In this document: positions 57,826 through 64,000 of the stretch, one piece after another
Position numbering within the stretch: position 1 is the first letter of the stretch
Layout: every line of letters starts with the position of its first letter
Assembly: GCA_041228335.1 (NCBI GenBank)
Contig: CP166130.1
Span: forward strand, 496,001 to 560,000
Length of the DNA: 64,000 nucleotides
Direction of reading: 5' to 3'
DNA from: Alphaproteobacteria bacterium LSUCC0684
GTDB lineage: Bacteria > Pseudomonadota > Alphaproteobacteria > Puniceispirillales > UBA1172
The notes under the pieces: model-generated
Database searches by the model: none
The model's input: the letters and a program-made list of their open reading frames with translations, nothing else
Told to the model about the DNA's origin: nothing
Program-made: the position numbers and the translations under genes

Positions 57826-59463
57826 TCACGAGATTTCCCCCTTTCGCAACGCCTTTAGTGCCTGCGGCGTATCCGCGTCTTCCAGGATCAACGCATCATC
57901 GAGGCTGAGCGGGTTGAGGGCCGCGGGGTGACTTTCAAAAAGACCACGCGCGCCGATATCTCCCTTTTGTTCCTGCAGCTCATCAAAGAAGGACCGGCCC
58001 CAGATCACCGGGTTGCCGCGCTGGCCGTTGACCATGGGCAGGGTTATCCGGCTTGAGCGGTTTTCCGCCAGGGCGTGATGGGCGAGAAGTGCGTCGATCA
58101 CGTTTGCGGTGATATAGGGCATGTCGCCGAGCAGAACCATCATGTCCGTGATGGTGCGGTCGATATTCTCCACCCCGCAGCGCAAGGACTGGCTCTGGCC
58201 GCTCTTGTAATCGGGATTGACGACAAGGCGAAGATCAAGCCCTTCGAGCGCCGCCGCCACGGCTTCGGCATCATGGCCGAGGATCACGAGGGTATCATCA
58301 AGACGGCTTTCCTTCATGGCCCGGGCGATGCGGCGGATCATCGGCTCACCATGGAAATCGGTAAGAAGCTTGTTCTGGTCTCCCATGCGGCGGGAGGCGC
58401 CTGCGGCCAGCAGAACACCCGCGATGCGCTGCGGTTTGACGGGCTCGCTGGCAAGCGAACGTGGCAGGGGGCGAGAGGCAATTTCCATCAGCAACCCGCC
58501 GGCGGCCATGTCGGCCAGTTCATCCCGATCGAGCGCAATCCCGGCCAGATGCAGTTGCAGCACCCAGTCAAGCCCGTTCAGTTTCGGTGACCGCGCGCAT
58601 CCCGGCATGCCGATGACGGTGGCAGCACCGCTGCCAGAACCGAGATGCCCTAGCATCAGAAGATTGCCCGGATCAACCGCAAGCCCGAGGCGATCCACCA
58701 CCCCGCCCGCGGCAACAAGCCCGGCCGGAATGACATCATCGCGGTCGGTGATGGCGGAAGCACCAGCGATGAGGATGAGCTCGGCGCCGCTGGAATGCGC
58801 TCTGCGTATTTCATTTTCAAGGTCGGTGATGCGGTGGCTTGTGATGCGGCTCTCCTGCATCACCGCGCCAAGCTGGCCAAGCCTCTGGCGTGTCACCTTC
58901 TCGGTTGCGGCAAAGATCCGGTCCGGCTGATGGGCAAAGCGGGTCTGGATAAGCCAGGCCTTTCCTGACCGAAGCGGATGAAAGGTGAAGGCGGGGGTTT
59001 CTTTCAGAATGGCTTCGACACGTTCAATCGCCCTGGCGCCGACAAAGAAGGGAATGATCTTGAGCGTCGCAATCATGCCATCGGCGGGCAGCAGCTGATT
59101 GTGCTGAACAAGGGCCAGGGTGATGGCTTCATCGACGGAATTGATCCGGCGGATCACCTCCCGGTTGTAGCGAACAATCCCCATGGCGGCGGCATGAAGG
59201 TTGACCCGCCCGGTGGCAGCGTTTCCGATGCGGATACCATTTCCGCCAAGATGCCGCGCCAGCCGTTCGGCGGCGGTATCTTCGGGGATATCCCCTGCCG
59301 CTTCTATCGCGCAGAGAACAGTTTCAACCCCGGCATCTTCAAGCTGCCTAAGATGGCTTTCCGTCAGGCGGGTGCCTTTGGCGATCCTGCCTTTTTGAGT
59401 CATCTGGCTGTGGGCGAGAACAGCCCCTGCCGCGCCGGAAACAGGGAGGGTCGAGAGGGCCAT
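57826..59463 (-). CDS. MoeA-like/MocA fusion: molybdopterin-binding domain plus molybdenum cofactor cytidylyltransferase
   Basis: The 545-residue protein has two parts. Residues about 1-340 resemble the MoCF/MoeA molybdopterin-binding fold (segments LILIAGASAITDRDDVIP and MPGCARSPKLNGLD). Residues 345-545 are a MobA/MocA nucleotidyltransferase with LLAAGASRRMG (351-361), K365 and VLLGDMPYI. Fusions of this kind occur beside molybdenum hydroxylases. They should make the CMP-bound cofactor that CO dehydrogenase needs. Its ATG shares a base with the xdhC-like stop (TGATG). Confidence 0.85.
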   Translation of the reverse strand: MALSTLPVSGAAGAVLAHSQMTQKGRIAKGTRLTESHLRQLEDAGVETVLCAIEAAGDIPEDTAAERLARHLGGNGIRIGNAATGRVNLHAAAMGIVRYNREVIRRINSVDEAITLALVQHNQLLPADGMIATLKIIPFFVGARAIERVEAILKETPAFTFHPLRSGKAWLIQTRFAHQPDRIFAATEKVTRQRLGQLGAVMQESRITSHRITDLENEIRRAHSSGAELILIAGASAITDRDDVIPAGLVAAGGVVDRLGLAVDPGNLLMLGHLGSGSGAATVIGMPGCARSPKLNGLDWVLQLHLAGIALDRDELADMAAGGLLMEIASRPLPRSLASEPVKPQRIAGVLLAAGASRRMGDQNKLLTDFHGEPMIRRIARAMKESRLDDTLVILGHDAEAVAAALEGLDLRLVVNPDYKSGQSQSLRCGVENIDRTITDMMVLLGDMPYITANVIDALLAHHALAENRSSRITLPMVNGQRGNPVIWGRSFFDELQEQKGDIGARGLFESHPAALNPLSLDDALILEDADTPQALKALRKGEIS

Positions 59464-60428
59464 CAGTTCGAGCTTTCCAGCGCGCCGCGCCGCGCCGCAA
59501 TCAGCTGGGCAAGCACGGAGACAGCAATTTCCGCAGGGGTTTCCGCCTTGATGGCAAAACCGGCAGGTCCGTGAATACGGGCCAGATCCGCTTCTTTGAT
59601 GCCTGCATCCTCGAGCCGCTCAAGACGGGCCTTGTGGGTGCGCCTGCTGCCAAGGCAGGCAATGAAGAACACCGGATGCGGCAGGGCTGTCTTCAGCGCG
59701 GCATCGTCAATCTTCGGGTCATGGGTCAGGGTCACCAGCGCGGTTCCGGCGTCAAGCGGGTACTGGCCGAGGATGGTATCCGGCCAGTCGGCGATCAGCT
59801 CCACCCCGGGGAAACGCGCTTCTGTTGCAAAAGTCGTCCTCGGATCGATGACCTTGACATCGAAACCTGTCTGCATGGCCATGGGGGCAAGATGCTGGCT
59901 GATATGCACGGCCCCGATGATGAAAAGCCGGGGCCGGGCCTTGATCGTGAGCAGGAAGATCCGGCCGTCGTCAGACAAGGTGTTGGCGGCATGATCGGGG
60001 TCGCCCGCCGAAAGACGGCCATCGGCCATGCGGCATTCCAGATGAACCGGCTGCCGGGACCGAAGCGCGCTGGCGGCGGAGATGATGAGGCCGGGTTCCA
60101 TCGCGTCTTTGGCACAGACCCAGATCACGATTGTCCCGCCGCAGGAAAGCCCGACCTGCCAGGCGGTTTCATCGGCAACGCCGAATTCAAGACGTTCCGT
60201 GCCCGCGTTCTGCATGGCGCGCATGCCGGCATCGATGACCGCACCTTCAACGCATCCGCCTGAAACCGAGCCTTCGATCAGCCCGTCATCGCGAATGATC
60301 ATCAGGCTGCCAGGCTGGCGCGGGGATGACCCCCAGGTGCTGACCACCACCGCCAGCGCCAGATCATGTCCTGCCTGCTCCCAGGTCTCGGCTATTTGAA
60401 GTATGTGGTCATCTGCATAAGGCATCAT
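59463..60428 (-). CDS. XdhC/CoxF-like molybdenum cofactor insertion protein
   Basis: The 321-residue protein has an XdhC domain in the N-terminal part (VVVSTWGSSPRQPGSLMII, EGSVSGGCVEGAVIDAG) and a Rossmann-like C-terminal part (LFIIGAVHISQHLAPMA, TLTHDPKIDDAAL, FIACLGSRRTHKARLERL). XdhC binds finished cofactor and inserts it in the apoenzyme, here probably CoxL. ATG 60428 gives ATGA overlap with coxE; ATG 60425 directly follows. The upstream extension to 60500 is not supported. Confidence 0.9.
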   Translation of the reverse strand: MMPYADDHILQIAETWEQAGHDLALAVVVSTWGSSPRQPGSLMIIRDDGLIEGSVSGGCVEGAVIDAGMRAMQNAGTERLEFGVADETAWQVGLSCGGTIVIWVCAKDAMEPGLIISAASALRSRQPVHLECRMADGRLSAGDPDHAANTLSDDGRIFLLTIKARPRLFIIGAVHISQHLAPMAMQTGFDVKVIDPRTTFATEARFPGVELIADWPDTILGQYPLDAGTALVTLTHDPKIDDAALKTALPHPVFFIACLGSRRTHKARLERLEDAGIKEADLARIHGPAGFAIKAETPAEIAVSVLAQLIAARRGALESSN

Positions 60429-61711
60429 CGGCCTGTCTCCGGAGATTTGTCGAGGGCGGCGCCGGCGAAATTTCCAGCAAGACGCGCAAGCTTCTGCCAT
60501 GCCGCCAGATCTTTGTCCTGACTATCGGCCATCCCGGCAAGACCGGCAACCAGCTCTTCCATCGAGGCCAGTGAATGTATGGGCCTGAACGCATCAACAT
60601 GCCCGAGCATGGACCGGATGGAAACACTTTTCGGGGCAAATTTCTCATACCGCAACAGGGGATTGAGCCAGATGAGCCGATGGCAGGATTTATGGAGACG
60701 CTCCATCTCCCAGGCAAGAGCGGGGTCATGCTCCCGATCAAGACCGTCGGTGATGAGCAGAACGATCGGCCCGCGCCCAAGCACCCGACGTGACCAGTGC
60801 TTGTTGAAATGCGCGATACTGGTGGCGATACGGGTGCCGCCCGACCAGTCATCGGCGGCGCCGGCAACGGATTTGAGGGCATCGTCGACGTCCCGATTGC
60901 GCAGCTGGCGGGTAATATTCGTCAATCTCGTGCCAAAGAGGAAGGAGGTCACCTGTCGGTGCTGATGCGTCAGGGTATGCAGGAAATGCAGAAAGATGCG
61001 GCTGTAATTTTCCATCGAGCCGGAAATATCAAGCAGGGCAACCAGGGGTCGGGATTGGCGCTGTCGGCGCACGGTTCTGGGCAGAACAAGCCCGCCATGG
61101 CGCCGGGCCGCCCGCAAACTCTGCTGCAACCCGATCCGGCTGCCGCGCGTATCCGGGACATGACGCCGTGCGAGTTTTTCCGGCAGATCGAGCCTGAGCT
61201 TCATGATCGCTGCCTCGGCCCGGTCGATTTCCTCTGCTGACATCATGCGGAAATCCATCGCCTTGAAGAGTTCCGTATCCGAGGCTGTGCCGCTGGCGTC
61301 GATCTCGAGCTCTTCGGTTTCATCCGGTTCAAGCGGGGCGGCAGGCGGGCTGCCAAGCGCTTCTTCAAGGCGGCGGAGCATCGGGTCTCCGGCCTCGTCG
61401 CTTTCAAAAGGAGATCGGATCTGCGGGATCAGCAGATTGCGGAGCCGTTCCTGGAACCTGGGATTCTGCCAGAAAAGAAAGAAGGCCTGCTCAAAAAGAT
61501 GGAGGTCTTCCCGGCGTTTGACAAAACAGCTGCTCAAGGCATGGAAGAGATGGCTTTTCTTCGCGACGCCAACCAGCTGAACAGCTTCGATGGCATCAAG
61601 GGTTGCCGCCGGGCCGGGTTTCATCCCCACCGCCCGCAGGAGGCGCGCAAAAAGGATGATGTTTTGATCAAGTTTAGGCGCAGGTTCGGCGGGGGGCGAG
61701 GCGGTCGGCAT
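60425..61711 (-). CDS. coxE: CoxE-like von Willebrand factor A domain protein
   Basis: The 428-residue protein belongs to the CoxE family. The N-terminal half is helical (KLDQNIILFARLLRAVGMKP). The VWA domain has the metal site D228-x-S230-x-S232 (LLDISGSMENYSRIF) and VLLITDGLDREHDP. CoxE pairs with the MoxR-like ATPase CoxD to mature the CuMoO2 active site in Oligotropha. It starts 1 bp after the coxD stop and overlaps the next gene by 4 bp. Confidence 0.93.
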   Translation of the reverse strand: MPTASPPAEPAPKLDQNIILFARLLRAVGMKPGPAATLDAIEAVQLVGVAKKSHLFHALSSCFVKRREDLHLFEQAFFLFWQNPRFQERLRNLLIPQIRSPFESDEAGDPMLRRLEEALGSPPAAPLEPDETEELEIDASGTASDTELFKAMDFRMMSAEEIDRAEAAIMKLRLDLPEKLARRHVPDTRGSRIGLQQSLRAARRHGGLVLPRTVRRQRQSRPLVALLDISGSMENYSRIFLHFLHTLTHQHRQVTSFLFGTRLTNITRQLRNRDVDDALKSVAGAADDWSGGTRIATSIAHFNKHWSRRVLGRGPIVLLITDGLDREHDPALAWEMERLHKSCHRLIWLNPLLRYEKFAPKSVSIRSMLGHVDAFRPIHSLASMEELVAGLAGMADSQDKDLAAWQKLARLAGNFAGAALDKSPETGR

Positions 61712-61712
61712 T

Positions 61713-62615
61713 CTATCGGGCCTGCATGTTCGTTGCCAAGAGTTGAGACTGCACTTCCGACAGGATCCGGGCAGCTTCCGAGCCCTGGATGCGGCTGATA
61801 TCGTCCTGATATTTCAATAAAACGCCCATGGTGCTGTCAATGGTCTGAGGGTCGAGGGCGACACAGTTGAGCTCCACCAGTGCCTGCGCCCAATCAAGGC
61901 TTTCCGCCACCCCGGGTGATTTGAAGAGATTCTCCTCCCGCAGGGCCTGCACAAACCGGACAACCTGCTGGCGCAGATTTTCGCCGGCTTCGGGGGCATG
62001 CCTTGCGAGGATCGCCGCTTCTGTTTCCAGCGAAGGATAATCAACCCAGTGATAGAAACAGCGGCGCTTGAGCGCATCATGTATTTCCCTCGTCCGGTTG
62101 GACGTGATGATGACAATCGGCGGCGTTGCGGCCCTGATGGTGCCCCGTTCCGGGATGGTGATCTGCCAATCGGAGAGAAGTTCAAGCAGAAAGGCCTCAA
62201 AGGCTTCATCGGCCCGGTCAATCTCATCGATCAGCAGAACCGGCGCACCGCGGTCATGCTGGCGCAGGGCCCTGAGGAGCGGGCGTTCGATCAGGAATTC
62301 ATCGGTGAAAAGATCAGCTTCGGCCGTATCGCCGCGCTGGATCGAGATAAGCTGGCGGCCGTAATTCCACTCATAGGCGGCCTGGTGAATATCAAGCCCT
62401 TCATAGCATTGAAGACGGATCAGGTCGCGGCCAAGCACGGTGGCCAGCGTCTTGGCAATCTCGGTCTTGCCGACACCGGCTTCGCCTTCAAGAAAGAGCG
62501 GCCGTGATCGCGCCAGCGCCAGAAAAAGAGCGACGGCAGGACCTTCGGAAAGAATATATCCGGCCTTTTCAAGAGACGTGATGAGGTCCTGGGGTGAGCG
62601 GGGAATGTCCGGCAT
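61713..62615 (-). CDS. coxD: CoxD-like MoxR-family AAA+ ATPase
   Basis: The 300-residue AAA+ protein has Walker A GEAGVGKT (44-51), Walker B VLLIDEIDRADEAFEAFLLE, sensor-1 region IVITSNRTREIHDAL and the YEWNYGRQLI segment typical of CoxD. CoxD is thought to drive insertion of sulfur and copper into the molybdenum site of CO dehydrogenase with CoxE. ATG 62615 is used; no good Shine-Dalgarno sequence is seen. First gene of the minus-strand maturation operon coxD-coxE-xdhC-mocA. Confidence 0.93.
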   Translation of the reverse strand: MPDIPRSPQDLITSLEKAGYILSEGPAVALFLALARSRPLFLEGEAGVGKTEIAKTLATVLGRDLIRLQCYEGLDIHQAAYEWNYGRQLISIQRGDTAEADLFTDEFLIERPLLRALRQHDRGAPVLLIDEIDRADEAFEAFLLELLSDWQITIPERGTIRAATPPIVIITSNRTREIHDALKRRCFYHWVDYPSLETEAAILARHAPEAGENLRQQVVRFVQALREENLFKSPGVAESLDWAQALVELNCVALDPQTIDSTMGVLLKYQDDISRIQGSEAARILSEVQSQLLATNMQAR

Positions 62616-62676
62616 ATTTCTATCCAATGATCTCAATCTTGAACAAAATCTAATACCTCAAAGGAGCCATTTTTAT

Positions 62677-62722
62677 CTTTACAAACCCCTGAGGCTCTTA
62701 CAATCTTTTTATAACAATTATA
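62677..62722 (+). promoter_or_regulatory. Putative coxSL promoter in the divergent intergenic region
   Basis: In the 125-bp gap between coxD and coxS, CTTACA followed after 16 bp by TATAGA forms a plausible -35/-10 pair just upstream of coxS. An alternative TTTACA lies further left. Short CCTCA/TGAGG and GAGCC/GGCTC inverted copies (about 62657-62696) overlap the region and could bind a shared regulator of both divergent operons. Confidence 0.35.
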
Positions 62723-62740
62723 GAGATAAGGGAGAAGCAA

Positions 62741-63208
62741 ATGCCCCAGATTAACCTCAAGGTTAATGGCAAGGAAGAACAGCGCACGGTGCCGGATAAC
62801 ACCCTGCTTGTCGACTTCCTGAGGGAGACATTGGGCCTGACCGGCACGCATGTGGGCTGTGATACAAGCCAGTGCGGTGCCTGCGTTGTGCATGTGGATG
62901 GTGTTTCGGTCAAATCCTGCACCATGCTTGCCGCCCAGGCCGATGGTTGCGACGTCACCACCATCGAAGGCATCGGGACCAGCGATAATCTGCACCCGAT
63001 GCAGGAAGCGTTTCATGAGCATCATGGTCTGCAATGCGGCTTCTGTACGCCGGGCATGGTGATGAGCGCGATCGAATTTGTCTCCAAGAACAAAAACCCG
63101 AGCGAGGCGGAAATCCGCGATGCCCTGGAGGGCAATATATGTCGCTGTACCGGCTATCACAATATCGTGAAAGCCGTTCAGTCCGCCGCGCAGAAAATGG
63201 GAGGTTGA
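62741..63208 (+). CDS. coxS: CO dehydrogenase/xanthine dehydrogenase family small (2Fe-2S) subunit
   Basis: The 155-residue iron-sulfur protein carries two [2Fe-2S] clusters. C40, C45, C48 and C60 hold the plant-ferredoxin-like cluster ([17 protein letters not shown]). C99, C102, C134 and C136 hold the second ([20 protein letters not shown]). It passes electrons from the molybdenum subunit to the flavoprotein. AGGGAG precedes the ATG. It comes directly before coxL, with no coxM upstream. Confidence 0.93.
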   Translation: MPQINLKVNGKEEQRTVPDNTLLVDFLRETLGLTGTHVGCDTSQCGACVVHVDGVSVKSCTMLAAQADGCDVTTIEGIGTSDNLHPMQEAFHEHHGLQCGFCTPGMVMSAIEFVSKNKNPSEAEIRDALEGNICRCTGYHNIVKAVQSAAQKMGG

Positions 63209-63210
63209 AC

Positions 63211-64000
63211 ATGCCAGAAGGTATTTCAAACGAAGGAATTGGTGCTTCTGTCCGCCGCAAGGAAGACAAGAAGTTTCTGACAGGAAAAGGCCGCTACACG
63301 GACGATATCAGCCGTCCGGGCCAGTTGCATGCGTATTTCATCCGCTCGGATGTTGCCCATGCCAATATCAACTCCATCGATACAAGCGCGGCGGCGAAAG
63401 CCGACGGCGTGGTCGCCATCTATACCGGTGACGATGTGGCCGCGGATGGTATCGGCGGGCCGATCTGCGGCTGGGTTGTGCCCAACCGCGACGGTACCTC
63501 CACCCATGAGCCGCCGCACCCGATCCTGGCCCAGGGCAAGGTGCGCTATGTTGGTGATCATGTGGTGGCGATTGTTGCGGAAACGCTGGAACAGGCCAAG
63601 TCGGCGGCGGAACTTGTCAAGATCAGCTATGAGGAACTGGCGCCGGTGGTGGATCTCGCCGCCGCATCTTCGGGGGCGCAGATTCACGACGGCATGGCCG
63701 AAAACAGGTATTTCGACTGGGAGCTGGGTGATGAGGCCGGAACGGAGGCGGCGCTCAACGCCGCGGCCCGGGTGATCAAGCTTACGGTCCGCAACAACCG
63801 GCTTATTCCCAACGCCATGGAACCACGTGCGGCGGTGGCTGAATATGATGATATTTCAGAAACCTACACGCTCTATACCACGTCACAGAACCCGCATCTG
63901 ACGCGGCTGGTGATCGGGGCGTTCATGCTCAATATTCCGGAGTCCAAACTGCATGTCGTGGCGCCGGATGTGGGGGGTGGTTTCGGCTCGAAGATCTATG
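63211..64000 (+). CDS. coxL: CO dehydrogenase-like molybdenum large subunit, N-terminal part (partial)
   Basis: 263 codons are visible before the window ends. The protein starts PEGISNEGIGASVRRKEDK and continues FLTGKGRYTDDISRPGQLHA, PVRYVGD-type KVRYVGDHVVAIVAE and TSQNPHLTRLVIGAFML, up to PDVGGGFGSK. This is the xanthine oxidase/CoxL family. Whether it is form I (AYxCSFR loop) or form II (AYRGAGR) cannot be read because that loop lies beyond the window. The S-then-L gene order favours form II. GGGAGG precedes the ATG. Confidence 0.88.
   Translation, partial: MPEGISNEGIGASVRRKEDKKFLTGKGRYTDDISRPGQLHAYFIRSDVAHANINSIDTSAAAKADGVVAIYTGDDVAADGIGGPICGWVVPNRDGTSTHEPPHPILAQGKVRYVGDHVVAIVAETLEQAKSAAELVKISYEELAPVVDLAAASSGAQIHDGMAENRYFDWELGDEAGTEAALNAAARVIKLTVRNNRLIPNAMEPRAAVAEYDDISETYTLYTTSQNPHLTRLVIGAFMLNIPESKLHVVAPDVGGGFGSKIY

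Overview
The window is a gene-dense, GC-rich chromosomal segment of an alphaproteobacterium, most likely a marine heterotroph of the SAR116 or Rhodospirillales type. That placement is inferred from gene content and has not been tested with a tree. Supporting features are the gene orders hisZ-purA and rluD-rpoH, an archaeal-like SerC followed by serA, an FtsZ with a very long tail, a classical alphaproteobacterial dcw order that runs on into lpxC-bamD-recN-ligA, a DUF4212/VC_2705 symporter pair, and a carbon monoxide dehydrogenase type locus. I see no insertion sequences, prophage, CRISPR or tRNA genes, so this looks like stable core genome with a few accessory patches.

Layout. 1-7.7 kb (mostly + strand): end of folP, glmM, a glutathione transferase on the opposite strand, serC-serA behind a promoter and leader hairpin, hisZ, purA. 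7.7-16.7 kb: rpoH and rluD (-), two small membrane proteins, an acetate/solute symporter operon closed by a clear terminator, a conserved unknown plus ettA, and mlaA-mlaC (lipid asymmetry). 16.7-21.7 kb: uvrD/pcrA, prmA and pepP, translationally coupled. 21.7-45.8 kb (all - strand, to be read from high to low coordinates): mraZ-rsmH-ftsL-ftsI-murE-murF-mraY-murD-ftsW-murG-murC-murB-ddl-ftsQ-ftsA-(small ORF)-ftsZ-lpxC-bamD-recN-ligA. Most junctions overlap by 1-14 nt. It encodes peptidoglycan precursor synthesis and the divisome, then lipid A synthesis, outer membrane assembly and DNA repair.

45.8-46.6 kb holds the mraZ control region, with a 10-bp periodic TGGGA array, and the RNase P RNA gene. 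46.6-57.8 kb is a mixed region: TPR-sulfotransferase, Uup-type ABC-F ATPase, a TerB/J-domain protein, TusA-like protein, PlsC-like acyltransferase, DUF2237, free methionine sulfoxide reductase, PCuAC copper chaperone, Nudix hydrolase, homocysteine methyltransferase and a 2-oxoglutarate oxygenase. Several very short genes sit among them. 57.8-64 kb is a molybdenum hydroxylase (CO dehydrogenase-like) locus. coxS and the start of coxL run rightward. The maturation genes coxD, coxE, xdhC and a MoeA-like/MocA fusion run leftward from the same 125-bp intergenic region.

The best candidate for something undescribed is a compact transcription unit at about 54175-54384 (- strand). It has a TATACT -10 box, two small dyads, a Shine-Dalgarno sequence matching the anti-SD over about 14 nt, a 29-codon ORF with one cysteine, and a strong intrinsic terminator. 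Other unusual points are a 60-codon ORF coupled on both sides between ftsA and ftsZ, an inverted MraZ-box array, an EF-hand-like loop inside the symporter, and a 44-bp near-palindrome between ftsZ and lpxC.
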